A DNA stretch of 64,000 bases from Lachnoclostridium sp. An14 (GCF_002160755.1 NZ_NFLE01000012.1:46292-110291), one strand, 5' to 3'; positions 34,292 through 43,192 are shown, numbered from the stretch's first letter. Numbers and translations: made by a program. The notes: generated from the sequence alone by a model not told the origin.

Positions 34292-34308
34292 TGAATAGTT
34301 TTCATTCA
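34292..34308 (+). promoter_or_regulatory. TetR-type operator upstream of the ICMT-like gene
   Basis: TGAAT-N7-ATTCA, with the same half-sites and spacing as at 32943 and 34981, 18 bp before the ATG. Confidence 0.6.
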
Positions 34309-34325
34309 CATACGGAGGAGCTATA

Positions 34326-34940
34326 ATGAATGACCCTTCATGCTTTACAAACTTACATGAATATTACACTTTCATTTATGCCATAAGCTACATGATGTTA
34401 GTAGAAGTTGGAATCTGGATCTACAATTTTAGGGGCTGGTTGAGAAGGCTGGATAAGAAAAATAGTGATTATGGAACGCTTCTGATTGTTATGTTGGGGT
34501 GTTGGGGAAGTTTTTACTTCAGCCCTTATTTCAGGAGCCAACAATTTACGCAAATAGCTGGAGAAATACTTCTCCCTCATATTTTTTACTATGTGGGTGT
34601 GGCTTTAATTCTAATAGGCACGACATTGCGTGCTTTTGCGGTCTGGAGCCTGCGGCATTCCTTTACGCTTGCTGTCAAAACAGGCAGCAACCAGCAGTTG
34701 GTTACAACCGGCGTTTACCGATATATCAGGAATCCCGCTTATGCCGGAACAATGTTGAGTATGCTTGGAAATGCTTTTTGTTTCCGTTCTGCTTTTTCGC
34801 CCTTCATTGTGTTACTAATTTTGGCAGTCTGCTATGGAATTCGGATTAAGGTAGAGGAAAAAGCATTATATGAGTGCTTCGGAGAAGATTTCAAAAATTA
34901 TTGTTTCCGTTCATGGAGACTGATACCTCTTATTTGGTAA
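34326..34940 (+). CDS. ICMT/PEMT-like membrane methyltransferase
   Basis: A 204-aa integral membrane enzyme with about five membrane segments (residues 14-34, 50-70, 85-110, 150-175 and near the end). The motif LVTTGVYRYIRNPAYAG with the later EEKALYECFGEDFKNY is typical of isoprenylcysteine carboxyl methyltransferase-type and related phospholipid methyltransferases. Likely methylates a lipid or small lipophilic molecule; substrate unknown. CGGAGGAG precedes the ATG. Confidence 0.75.
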   Translation: MNDPSCFTNLHEYYTFIYAISYMMLVEVGIWIYNFRGWLRRLDKKNSDYGTLLIVMLGCWGSFYFSPYFRSQQFTQIAGEILLPHIFYYVGVALILIGTTLRAFAVWSLRHSFTLAVKTGSNQQLVTTGVYRYIRNPAYAGTMLSMLGNAFCFRSAFSPFIVLLILAVCYGIRIKVEEKALYECFGEDFKNYCFRSWRLIPLIW

Positions 34941-34970
34941 CTGGCTACTGTTTTAGTAGCCATAAAATAT

Positions 34971-34997
34971 CATTCAAATATGAATGTTCTTCATTCA
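34971..34997 (+). promoter_or_regulatory. Double TetR-type operator upstream of the MATE gene
   Basis: CATTCA-AATA-TGAATG (34971-34986) overlaps TGAAT-N7-ATTCA (34981-34997). The latter has the same half-sites and spacing as the operators at 32943 and 34292. Confidence 0.65.
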
Positions 34998-35020
34998 ATT
35001 ATAGAAAGGAAGTTTTTATC

Positions 35021-36346
35021 ATGCCAACAAAAATTGATTTTGTAGGTGGGAATACAAAGCGTTGCCTTATGGCGATGGCGCTCCCGATGATTGCCGCCAT
35101 GTTCCTCAATATGATGTATAACCTTGTGGACAGCCTGTGGATCGGGAACTTGCTGGGAGAAACAGCCTATGCCGCATTGACAAACTCCACCCCCATCATC
35201 CTGATCTTGACTTCCGTTGCGATGGGCGCAACTAACGGTGTATCAATTCTGATCTCCCAGGCGATTGGCGCGAAGGACAAGAAAAAGACAGAGAGTTTGA
35301 TTGCCACATCCTTCTGCGTTGCGGTAGCTTTCTCCCTCCTTGTGACGATTCTGCTTGAGGCGTCTCTTCCTGCAATTTTGAAGGCGCTGAATACTCCGGC
35401 CGAAACTTATGATATGGCATACAGCTATTTGGCCATCTATGTACTTGGGTATCTTGCAGTTTACCTTTACCTTTACTTCACCGCTGTTTTGCGGAGCTTT
35501 GGCAATTCTATGTTTCAAGCAGTAGCCATGCTGGTGTCAACAATTTTGAACGCGATCCTCGATCCTATTTTTATTCACTTTATCGGATTTCACGGTGCGG
35601 CGATTGCTACACTTCTTTCTCAGGTCATCTGCCTGCTGTTTATGCTGATCTATCTGAAAAAGAAAAAGCTGTTTGCATTCAAAATTTCTGCGTTTGACAG
35701 AAATGCTGTATTACCCCTGATTCAGAAAGCAATCCCTTCTGTCATCCAGCAAAGTATCCCTGCAATTAGCACGACTTTCCTCACGGCGCTTGTCAGCACC
35801 TATAGCGTCACCGCAATAGCAGCTTATGGAGTAACGGGAAAACTGGAAACCATTCTTTTCTACCCGGCAATGGCACTGAACATGGTTTTGACCACTATTA
35901 TTGGACAGTGCGTTGGTGCAAACCGTTATGATCGGGCCAAGGACTATCTAAAGTGCGCTTTGGGATATGGCTGTGGCCTGCTCGTAATTCTTTCCGTTGT
36001 GGTGGTCGGTTTTTCGAGACAGCTTTCCGGTCTATTCGTCCGCAGTGAGGATGTGGCCGCTATTGTTGGAACATATTTTTTGATCGTCAGCATTGGGTAT
36101 ATTCTTAACACCGTCACAAATTGCTATTTAGGTTCCCTTAACGGGATGGGGAAACCGTCAAAGAGTATGTTTCTGATGATTTTCTATTACATTGTAGTCC
36201 GGATGCCCTTGGCGTACTTACTTTCCTATCTGGGGTTCGGCCTAAATGGAATTTGGGTTGCGGTATTGATCAGTCATGTGGTAGCCAGTGCCGCCGCAAG
36301 TATTTCTGGAACTATCTCTTTCAAGAAAAGGCTGACTGCAGAATAG
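35021..36346 (+). CDS. MATE family multidrug efflux pump
   Basis: A 441-aa, 12-segment transporter. The opening IDFVGGNTKRCLMAMALPMI, the MYNLVDSLWIGNLLG helix and the mid-protein AAIATLLSQVICLLFMLIYL are characteristic of the NorM/DinF-type MATE superfamily. It exports drugs using a Na+ or H+ gradient. ATG 35021 was chosen because GAAAGGAAG lies upstream; the longer open frame has no site. It is likely controlled by the TetR protein at 33685. Confidence 0.88.
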   Translation: MPTKIDFVGGNTKRCLMAMALPMIAAMFLNMMYNLVDSLWIGNLLGETAYAALTNSTPIILILTSVAMGATNGVSILISQAIGAKDKKKTESLIATSFCVAVAFSLLVTILLEASLPAILKALNTPAETYDMAYSYLAIYVLGYLAVYLYLYFTAVLRSFGNSMFQAVAMLVSTILNAILDPIFIHFIGFHGAAIATLLSQVICLLFMLIYLKKKKLFAFKISAFDRNAVLPLIQKAIPSVIQQSIPAISTTFLTALVSTYSVTAIAAYGVTGKLETILFYPAMALNMVLTTIIGQCVGANRYDRAKDYLKCALGYGCGLLVILSVVVVGFSRQLSGLFVRSEDVAAIVGTYFLIVSIGYILNTVTNCYLGSLNGMGKPSKSMFLMIFYYIVVRMPLAYLLSYLGFGLNGIWVAVLISHVVASAAASISGTISFKKRLTAE

Positions 36347-36390
36347 GAAACTTATTATATCGCAGTTCTAACTATAGGGAGGTGATTCGT

Positions 36391-36806
36391 TTGGGAAGTT
36401 GGTAATCCTGTCTTTTGATGATAACGATGATGCTGTCTTTAATAAAGCAATCGCCGCTCTTTCTTCTATTGCAGATTTTTCCACGGTGGCTGCCTCCGCA
36501 GACACGCCGCTGCTCTTTGGCTCCCTGCAGATCGACCCGCAGCGCAGGCTGGTATGGCAGGCTGGCCAGACGGTGGAGCTAACGCCGATGGAGTTTGATA
36601 TTCTTCTCCTGCTGGCCCGCCGGCCAGGGCAGGTGTTCACCGCTCGCCAAATCTATGAAGCTGTTGCGGCGGACTCCTATGACGCCAGCTGGACCGGGAT
36701 CTCCAGCATGGTCTACAAGCTCCGCCGCAAGCTGGGGGCCGGTATTATCGAAACAGTGCGGGGCCACGGCTACAAATTCGTTGCCCCAGGCACCTCACCA
36801 AAATAA
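36391..36806 (+). CDS. Receiver-less OmpR-type winged-helix regulator, copy 3 (apparent -1 frameshift)
   Basis: GGGAGG is 8 bp before TTG 36391, reading TTG GGA AGT TGG TAA. The conserved frame is -1 (GKLVILSFDDNDDAVFNKAI, then LTPMEFDILLLLARRPGQVF). In that frame an in-frame TAG (36375) lies six codons upstream with no start codon between, so this copy cannot be explained by an upstream start. The slip site reads TTTGGGA, a canonical X-XXY-YYZ heptamer. Base changes from copy 1 here (TTT/TTG, ATT/ATC, CTA/CTG) are mostly third-position, so the -1 frame is under protein-level selection. Confidence 0.75.
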
Positions 36807-36807
36807 A

Positions 36808-36847
36808 GCAAGCGCACAACGGATCTTCTTCCGCTGTGCGCTTCTTT
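36808..36847. terminator. Terminator between wHTH copy 3 and the Fic gene
   Basis: AAGCGCACA (36810-36818) pairs with TGTGCGCTT (36835-36843), followed by CTTTTATT. The genes converge here and the Fic stop is at 36847, so it may act in both directions. Confidence 0.75.
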
Positions 36848-37563
36848 TATTCCTCACGCCGGTAATGCGGCTCCGGCACATAGGGCTCCTTCTGGTATTT
36901 GCGATATTTTTCCGGTACTTCGGCAGGCTCCTCCAGGCTTTCCGCACTGTAATCAATCGGCTCATCACAAACAGCGTCCAGCAAAATGCGCTCCAAATGC
37001 TCAAATTCTGAAAACTGATCCAGGGAGGCCATCACAAAGGAGTCGCGGACATAACCGGCACTGGCAGCCATCAGCTCCTGATCCATAAAGTATCCATGAT
37101 ACTCCACAAAAAAGGTCATCATCATTACAACCGTTCGGGTATTTCCCTCCCGGAAGGGATGCACCTGCCAGATTGGCGGAAAGAGGCTGGTAAGCTGATG
37201 AACAAATTCTTCCCGGCTGATGCCATCCCAGCGAGTATTTCTCAGCCGCCTAAAAGCCTCGTCGAGATCTTCCTCTATCCTGTCATCGTTGCTGTACCAA
37301 ACGCTTCGACCTGCCAGCAGTTTCTCCCGCTTTTCGATATTGATGATGCGGTACTGGCCGGCCCATTCGTAAATGTCGCCAAACAGGCATCGGTGGATCT
37401 CCCGTAGGCCATTTGGAGAAAAGTCTTGAAAGCCCTGTTCGTATAACAGCATCATATTGGCTCTGGATTGCTCGGCCTCGATGCGATCCAGTGTTTTCTC
37501 ATTTTTGATGTCCAGCTTGTTTTTCAAGACAGGCACATCTTCATACAGGTATGGATCAGACAC
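36847..37563 (-). CDS. Fic family AMPylase (toxin component)
   Basis: A 238-aa protein with the Fic core motif HPFREGNTR at residues 135-143 and the upstream IHRCLFGDIYEWAGQYR helix. Fic enzymes transfer AMP from ATP to target proteins. No inhibitory (S/T)xxxE(G/N) helix is visible within it, which fits class I with a separate antitoxin. The antitoxin gene overlaps its start. It ends at the shared terminator with wHTH copy 3. Confidence 0.85.
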   Translation of the reverse strand: MSDPYLYEDVPVLKNKLDIKNEKTLDRIEAEQSRANMMLLYEQGFQDFSPNGLREIHRCLFGDIYEWAGQYRIINIEKREKLLAGRSVWYSNDDRIEEDLDEAFRRLRNTRWDGISREEFVHQLTSLFPPIWQVHPFREGNTRTVVMMMTFFVEYHGYFMDQELMAASAGYVRDSFVMASLDQFSEFEHLERILLDAVCDEPIDYSAESLEEPAEVPEKYRKYQKEPYVPEPHYRREE

Positions 37564-37759
37564 GGCTCTGACGCTCCTGCTCCGCGATCCGGCGGTGATG
37601 TGCCAGCAATGCCTGCTTCATCTGTTCGCCCGTCAACTCACCGCGTGCCCAGCTGGCAGACAGTGACCGTGCATAGCTGGAAATCGGCGCACCCTCAATG
37701 GCGTTGATCGCGTCAGCCGTCTTGACCGCTGCAATCCGTTTCTTTTCCAATGGACTCAT
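37556..37759 (-). CDS. VbhA-like antitoxin
   Basis: A 67-aa protein starting at ATG 37759 (GGGGTGAAGG upstream). The layout KTADAINAIEGAPISSYARS followed by WARGELTGEQMKQALLAHHR matches the VbhA antitoxin domain pattern, in which an IEG-type helix blocks the Fic ATP site. The Ser/Thr of the canonical S/TxxxE(G/N) is replaced by Ile, so the fit is imperfect. Its stop overlaps the Fic start by eight bases, the usual antitoxin-toxin coupling. Confidence 0.7.
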   Translation of the reverse strand: MSPLEKKRIAAVKTADAINAIEGAPISSYARSLSASWARGELTGEQMKQALLAHHRRIAEQERQSRV

Positions 37760-37962
37760 CGCGCCTTCACCCCCTTCATTGATTTTAGTATAACACAGAA
37801 CAGGCCTGTTTCCAATAGGCCAGACCAATGCGAATCTTTCTGAATTAGCAGCGAGCCTCAATGATTTCCTGCTCGGTGGTGCTGCCGGTGGACGGTTGGT
37901 ACTCAATTTTGAAAGTTTGGATCAGGGTGGCTCGATGAGTATAAAAGCATAACGCTTTTTTG

Positions 37963-38151
37963 CTATTTCTCTTGATGATTTTTTCCATAATCAATCAATG
38001 TACCTATAACAATTCCAATCAACATTCCAATACCCGCACAAATAGGAATAGCAAAAAGATTTTGCAGAAACGCCCATCCCAATACACCCATGCAACCACC
38101 GACAATAAATCCTGTTAATAAGCCAATAGTTAAGTATCTATTGTTTTTCAT
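37963..38151 (-). CDS. Small two-segment membrane protein
   Basis: A 62-aa protein with GGGGGATAT upstream of ATG 38151. Two glycine-rich membrane segments (about 8-28 and 32-52) are joined by a short loop, ending in DYGKNHQEK. Possibly a small immunity or exclusion-type protein. No known family assigned. The 200 bp between it and the antitoxin start contain no gene. Confidence 0.5.
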   Translation of the reverse strand: MKNNRYLTIGLLTGFIVGGCMGVLGWAFLQNLFAIPICAGIGMLIGIVIGTLIDYGKNHQEK

Positions 38152-38344
38152 ATTGTTATATCCCCCTAAATTGAACTTTATCGTTGGCTCTATTATACTA
38201 TGACCAGTTGCTTTTTGGAATAGATGAATTGTAAACTTGCTGAACGGGAAAAGCTTGAAACGCAAGGTATTCTCAGGTGGCAAATACATTTTAAGCCCAC
38301 GGGAAAGACCCTGAGACAGCGATCTCAGGGCCTTTCTCATAGAC

Positions 38345-38527
38345 TTAAATCCGGAACAGGTCAATCGCCCGCATCAGCGTGATGCACAGCTCCTGGTACA
38401 GATCCTCGTCCAGTCTGCCGTTAATCACGGCATACTTGAGCAGCAGGGGCCGGTACATGAGCAAAATGCTTGTGCTGGCCTCTTGGTCACCGCCCTTGGC
38501 TCGCCGCAGCATCTGTTCAAATGTCAT
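38345..38527 (-). CDS. HTH_16-type element regulator
   Basis: A 60-aa protein (MTFEQMLRRAKGGDQEASTS, then ILLMYRPLLLKYAVINGRLD) matching the short helix-turn-helix (HTH_16) proteins of Tn916-like elements. It overlaps the end of the sigma-like gene by 11 bp and is coupled to it. It probably helps control transfer or excision genes that are no longer adjacent. Confidence 0.7.
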   Translation of the reverse strand: MTFEQMLRRAKGGDQEASTSILLMYRPLLLKYAVINGRLDEDLYQELCITLMRAIDLFRI

Positions 38528-38930
38528 ATCCGTTCACCCCCTCGATGTTCTTCTTCAACTTCCGGATAGCCCGGTAATACACCGCGGCCGCGCCCTTATA
38601 CGACAATCCCAGCTGCATACCGATCACATCGAATGGGCGCTTGTCCAGCACGCGGGCCAGGAACACATACCGTTCCCGCTCGTCCAGCTGTTTCAAGGCA
38701 TACAGGAGCGCACCGCTCTCAATTTTCTCCCAGAGGGGCAGCCGCTCCATCACTTCCTGCTCCAGCGTCTGGCTCACAGCAAAGATCGTATCCGTCAAGG
38801 TCTCCTGATTGCTGTACGCATAAAGGGCCTTCAGATAATCCCGCTGGGTTCGTCTGACTGCCTGGATTAAGTAACCTGTAAACTTGATTTGCAGTTCTTC
38901 CTCTGCTCGTCCATTATTTCGTTGCCACAT
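38517..38930 (-). CDS. Sigma-70-like factor of a Tn916-family element
   Basis: A 137-aa protein with a region 4-like end (LDERERYVFLARVLDKRPFD, then VIGMQLGLSYKGAAAVYYRA). TTGGAGGA precedes ATG 38930. This resembles the Tn916 Orf7 sigma-like regulator. Next to the HTH_16 gene it marks the edge of an integrated Tn916-family module. Confidence 0.7.
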   Translation of the reverse strand: MWQRNNGRAEEELQIKFTGYLIQAVRRTQRDYLKALYAYSNQETLTDTIFAVSQTLEQEVMERLPLWEKIESGALLYALKQLDERERYVFLARVLDKRPFDVIGMQLGLSYKGAAAVYYRAIRKLKKNIEGVNGYDI

Positions 38931-39682
38931 GGCCTTATCCTCCAAATAGTTCAAGAATTTTAAGGGAATTCTTGAACCTTTGGCGGAGACCGGCACCGAA
39001 CTAACGGGCATCTTGCCTTGCCATATAAAGAAACGCGGCCGGCCGCACACCGCAAAGGTGAGCTGCCGGCCGAGTGATACACATAAAGAAGTCCGTCATG
39101 ACTTCCGGCGCCCGCAGGAGGAGGCTTATCGCTCGATTTGCGATGTTCCCGCCTACTCCCGTGAAAAGGGCGGCGGAAGAACCGTATTGTAAAGTAAGCT
39201 GTGTGTCGAAATGTAAGCAGATGGACGAACCTCTTTATGTGCATGATCCATCTTTCCATCATGCACTTCTGGCTCCCTGCCATCTGGACCACACTTTGCA
39301 CACGAGCCCGCCGATGCTATGGGCTGGCGGCGGGCCTGCCAATCATCTTAGGTGCAGTGTTGTTCCGAAAACTTTGTTGATTTTTGTCGGATTATAAAAG
39401 AAAAGGCGGCCTCATTCTCTCTGGAATAAGACCGCCTGTTGTAACTTGAAATTACCTCTGCTATTTTGATTTCTCCGTCTCATAGACATCCCTCCCGTTC
39501 TTTCTACCCATATATGGCTTCAAAATGCCATATTAAGTGTAAAGGGCAAAGATCGCTGGATTTTGACTGAACGGCAATTTTTCCCATCAGGCGGTTATTT
39601 CCATCAAAATTTTGCAGCTTTAACACAAAGAAAAAGGGCGGGCAAAGATCTGATTTCTCCGCCCGCCCTTTCTAAACAAGAT
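38931..39682. other. 750-bp region without a clear gene
   Basis: No frame has both a good ribosome binding site and a recognisable product. It holds hairpins: CGGCCGGC/GCCGGCCG near 39030-39075, GCCCGCCG/CGGCGGGC near 39306-39336, and a terminator-like AGGCGG/CCGCCT with ATT/AAT inside at 39403-39437. The terminator may serve the DtxR operon or a decayed neighbour. Two overlapping frames at 38960-39301 and 38980-39192 look like shadows of repetitive sequence. Confidence 0.5.
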
Positions 39683-40045
39683 TTATCCCTGGCGCTTGAC
39701 CTTCAGGTGCTGAAAGCTGTCCTCGCTGATGGCGTGCTCCATCCGGCAGGCATCTGCCTCAGCCGTTTCTTGATCCACGCCGGCCTCTATGAGCATTTCC
39801 GTGAAAAAGCAGTGCTTCTCATAGGTGCGCTCGGCCACCTCGCGGCCCACATCGGTCAGGCGAATGAAGCCGTCCTCGTCCCGCTCGACAAATCCGCCGG
39901 TCTGCAGTGTTGTAATGGCGTGGGTGATGCTCGGCTTGGTGAATCCCATGTGTCGGGCAATATCAACTGGACGCACCATGCCCATTTTCTTTTGGAGAAC
40001 AAGGATAGCCTCCAGGTAATCTTCTCCCGACGCATGGAGTTTCAT
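39683..40045 (-). CDS. DtxR/MntR family metal-dependent repressor (short form)
   Basis: A 120-aa regulator starting at ATG 40045 (GGGAGG upstream). It has the winged-helix start KLHASGEDYLEAILVLQKKM and a dimerisation helix, with metal-ligand candidates (HCFFTEMLIEAGVD, then EADACRMEHAISE). It is MntR-like in length and lacks the C-terminal SH3 domain. It ends the metal-uptake operon 13 bp after the substrate-binding gene, and a matching box lies in front of the operon. Confidence 0.85.
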   Translation of the reverse strand: MKLHASGEDYLEAILVLQKKMGMVRPVDIARHMGFTKPSITHAITTLQTGGFVERDEDGFIRLTDVGREVAERTYEKHCFFTEMLIEAGVDQETAEADACRMEHAISEDSFQHLKVKRQG

Positions 40046-40058
40046 TACATTGCCTCCC

Positions 40059-41684
40059 TTATTCCGCAGGTTCCAGAGACAGAATATCGAAGAAGCAAGG
40101 TGTTCCTGTGAAGGTATAGCCTGCAATCTTATCAGTGTTATAAACGAGCATATCCTTTTGATAAGTAAGAGGAATATCCAACACATTACCTACATCGTAG
40201 TTAAATAAGTAGGTGTAGGTATCCCGAACTTCTTGGTCATCGGACATATTAGTCAATTCTTTGATGGTAGCAAGGAACTCGTCAGAGCCTTCAATGCCAG
40301 GCAACGAGGGTGTCTGCGGCACCATGCTGTCCATAGGAGTAAACCAGCAATGGGGAGACGCAAAGGCGTACTGGCAATGCCACAAGGTCAGATCGAACTT
40401 GCCTTCCAGATAATCGGCATACCACTGCATCTGCTCAGTCCCGTAAATCGTAATATCAATTCCCACTTCTGCAAGCTGGCTCTTGATGACTTCGGCAGTA
40501 GGCATACTAACGGATGTGCTGCCAGTCTCCAGTGTGAGCAAGAGACTCAATGGTTCTCCGTCTTTTTCGCGGATACCAGTGCTTTCATTCATCAACCAGC
40601 CAGCCTCATCCAGAAGCTGATTTGCCATATCCGGGTTATAGTCATAAGTTGTTTCTAACTCAACATCCGCATAGGGAGTATCGCGGGTGGCTGGGATGTC
40701 TGCCGGAGGTTCATAACCGTTAGAAATAGCTACGGACATTTCCTCTTTATCAATGGCATAGGCTATGGCCTGCCGTACACGAATATCAGACAAATAGGGG
40801 CTGGTGGCATTGGTGGTGATTACTTGCACACGGGTATCTTTTTCGGCCATCTGTCCGTCAATCCCGTCCATAGCAAGAGCCTGGTCGTATTCCTCATAGG
40901 TCAGAAGCGTGCCCCCGTAGATCATGTCAATCTCGCCGGTCTGGAGAGCCTGGAGGCGGGAGGTCGAGTCAGGAATGTATTTGACGATAATCTCATCCCA
41001 ATAGGGTGTTTCTCCCCAATAGTCCTCGTTCCGAACAAAGCGAGTGTACTCGCCGGCCACATACTCGTCATAGATATACGGGCCTGTGCCTGCAACACCG
41101 GAGATAGTCTGGAAGTCACCGGGGATAATGTACTCCGGCGCGCTCATGGGGTTTACATCCGGCCAGCAAAAATCCTGAAGGTAGGCATAGAACGGATGGT
41201 CGTAATGAAGCGTGATTGTGTACTCATCGACAACCTCAATCTCTTGAATGTCAGTAATGCCCTTCAAACTGTAAAAGGATGGGTTAGACTGCTTATGTTC
41301 CAGATTTGTCTTGACTGCTTCGGCATTGAAGGGTTCCCCATTGTGGAAGGTGACGCCCTGGCGCAGATGGAATGTAAGCTCCGTCTGGTCATCGTTATAC
41401 TCCCAGCTCTCTGCCAGGCCGGGGACAATCTCACCATTGTCAAAGTCCACCAGGTTTTCATACACCAGCTTGGATGTGCAATAAAGAGAGTTATTCATGT
41501 AAAGGGTAGAGAGGTCTGTGGTTTCTGCTCCAATAGCGTAGGTCAGCACTTTCTTTTCAGAGTCTGCCGTAGTTGATCCATCGCCGCCAGACTCCGCAGA
41601 TGTCTGATTACTGCTGCAAGCAGTAAGGAGCATGGCGAAACAACAAATGGCCGCAATGAGACGAGCAAGTTTCGATTTTTTCAT
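40059..41684 (-). CDS. Substrate-binding lipoprotein, SBP family 5 (Opp/Nik type)
   Basis: A 541-aa lipoprotein. The signal peptide (residues 1-22) ends in a lipobox LLTAC with C23. The domain has family-5 features (SWEYNDDQTELTFHLRQGVT, then FHNGEPFNAEAVKTN, then VRQAIAYAIDKEEM). It delivers peptides, nickel chelates or metallophores to the permeases at 43-45 kb. In this DtxR-controlled operon, a metal-siderophore or metallophore substrate is likely. It is full length. Confidence 0.88.
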   Translation of the reverse strand: MKKSKLARLIAAICCFAMLLTACSSNQTSAESGGDGSTTADSEKKVLTYAIGAETTDLSTLYMNNSLYCTSKLVYENLVDFDNGEIVPGLAESWEYNDDQTELTFHLRQGVTFHNGEPFNAEAVKTNLEHKQSNPSFYSLKGITDIQEIEVVDEYTITLHYDHPFYAYLQDFCWPDVNPMSAPEYIIPGDFQTISGVAGTGPYIYDEYVAGEYTRFVRNEDYWGETPYWDEIIVKYIPDSTSRLQALQTGEIDMIYGGTLLTYEEYDQALAMDGIDGQMAEKDTRVQVITTNATSPYLSDIRVRQAIAYAIDKEEMSVAISNGYEPPADIPATRDTPYADVELETTYDYNPDMANQLLDEAGWLMNESTGIREKDGEPLSLLLTLETGSTSVSMPTAEVIKSQLAEVGIDITIYGTEQMQWYADYLEGKFDLTLWHCQYAFASPHCWFTPMDSMVPQTPSLPGIEGSDEFLATIKELTNMSDDQEVRDTYTYLFNYDVGNVLDIPLTYQKDMLVYNTDKIAGYTFTGTPCFFDILSLEPAE

Positions 41685-41687
41685 GGT

Positions 41688-42416
41688 TTACTTCCTTTCC
41701 TGTAAATTTATGTCAATATTAGATTGACCGATATTAACGATTTGCCCGCTTTCCAGCTCATAAATGCGCTGGGACAGGCGATAGGCGAATTTCATATCGT
41801 GGGTGATAAGGAAATAACTGCACCGGTATTCCCGATGGTATGCCTCCAGGACCTCCCGAATCGCCTTTTGAGAAATCAGATCAAGTCCGCTGGTTAACTC
41901 ATCCAAAATAAGATAGTCAGGCCGCACAGCCAGCGCCCGCAGCAGTGCAACGCGCCGCTGCTCACCCCCAGATAGGTTTTTGGTTGGCGTATCCAATAGT
42001 TTTCTGCTGGTGGCCGTCAAATCCATCAGTTCTAAAATTCTCTGTTTACGCTCCCCGAAAGATAATTTGGTCAAATTGCGTAATGCTTCCTCCAAGTTAT
42101 GCCCTACGGAGAGCCTACGGTTCAGGCTGCCAGTGGCATCCTGGAAAACGGCCTGTATCTTTGTGCGATGGCTACGCCACTGTCCATAACTCCATTTGGC
42201 AATGTTCTCGCCATCAAGCAAAATCTCGCCACTGGTGGGTCGTTCCAAACCGATTAAGAGGCGGGCCATTGTGCTTTTTCCACTGCCGCTTTCTCCGGTA
42301 AAACTGATATTTTCCCCTTTTACCCATGTAAATGAAATGTCTCTTAGCGCACGAAAGGGCTTGCCGGAGGCGTCCAGAAACTCTTTGCTCACATTTCGGA
42401 CTTGGATTTCTGCCAT
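41688..42416 (-). CDS. Opp/Nik-type ABC ATPase (second subunit)
   Basis: A 242-aa ATPase with Walker [15 protein letters not shown], signature NLSGGEQRRVALLRAL and Walker B YLILDELTSGLD (Leu in place of Pro after Glu). The Walker B is slightly atypical but usually active. It pairs with the ATPase at 42389, with which it overlaps by 28 bases, to drive the importer. Confidence 0.85.
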   Translation of the reverse strand: MAEIQVRNVSKEFLDASGKPFRALRDISFTWVKGENISFTGESGSGKSTMARLLIGLERPTSGEILLDGENIAKWSYGQWRSHRTKIQAVFQDATGSLNRRLSVGHNLEEALRNLTKLSFGERKQRILELMDLTATSRKLLDTPTKNLSGGEQRRVALLRALAVRPDYLILDELTSGLDLISQKAIREVLEAYHREYRCSYFLITHDMKFAYRLSQRIYELESGQIVNIGQSNIDINLQERK

Positions 42417-43192
42417 GTCCAGCCACCTCCTTCCTCAACCATAGCCAAACGCACGAACTCTTTTGTCCACTCCTTATGAGGGGCGGCAAACAAATCTGCT
42501 GTTGTGCCATACTCTACAATGATGCCGCTCTGCATCACAAGCAGATCATCACAGAGAGTGCGAATAGCTGCATCATCATGGGACACAAACAGAATTGCTG
42601 CCTGTTGTTTCATCCGCATCAATACCTGGATCAGATACTCCTTGTTTTCCTCATCCAAAGCGGAGGTCGGCTCATCTGCAAAAATGTACCGAGGGGAAAG
42701 GCCAATTAAAATCGCCATAGTTGCCCTCTGAAGCATCCCTCCGGACAACTGGCTGGGGTAGGAACGATAAACCCGATCCGTATCCAGAAGATTGACCTTT
42801 TGCAGAACATCCATACTAAGTTTGCGAGCAGCATTTTTGTCTAATCGAAGCCGTTTCCGAAATGTTTCTGTCATCTGTGTCCCAACTGGCACATGAAGAT
42901 TAAACGCAGTCATCGGGTTTTGCGGAATAAAGCCCAAAGTTGTCCCGCAGAGATCCCGCCGCACTTTTTCTGGCTTTTTTAGCAGGTCCTCTCCATCCAG
43001 CAATATTTGTCCAGAGTTAATGGATACATCCCCATCCGATACCCCCATCAGCGCCTTTAAGAGTGTGGTTTTGCCGGAGCCGCTGGCACCGGTCAATCCA
43101 GTACAGACACCGGGGGTCAAGGTAAACTCCACACGATCCAGCAGAACGACTCCTTTTGATGTTTGAACAGACAGGTTTTTGACCTCTATCAT
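42389..43192 (-). CDS. Opp/Nik-type ABC ATPase (first subunit)
   Basis: A 267-aa ATPase with Walker A GASGSGKTTLLKALM, signature QLSGGMLQRATMAILIG and Walker B YIFADEPTSALD. The C-terminal part ends in a helix common to OppD/NikD-like subunits. It starts inside the permease gene (overlap at 43189) and continues into its partner. GAGGGAGG precedes the ATG. Confidence 0.85.
   Translation of the reverse strand: MIEVKNLSVQTSKGVVLLDRVEFTLTPGVCTGLTGASGSGKTTLLKALMGVSDGDVSINSGQILLDGEDLLKKPEKVRRDLCGTTLGFIPQNPMTAFNLHVPVGTQMTETFRKRLRLDKNAARKLSMDVLQKVNLLDTDRVYRSYPSQLSGGMLQRATMAILIGLSPRYIFADEPTSALDEENKEYLIQVLMRMKQQAAILFVSHDDAAIRTLCDDLLVMQSGIIVEYGTTADLFAAPHKEWTKEFVRLAMVEEGGGWTWQKSKSEM

Larger units (their letters stand above)
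36378..36902. repeat. Direct repeat of wHTH gene plus Fic 3' end (matches 32345-32868)
   Basis: Second member of the direct repeat pair. Here the 3' part is the intact end of the Fic gene, so this is the ancestral junction; the upstream copy carries only a relic. Confidence 0.85.
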
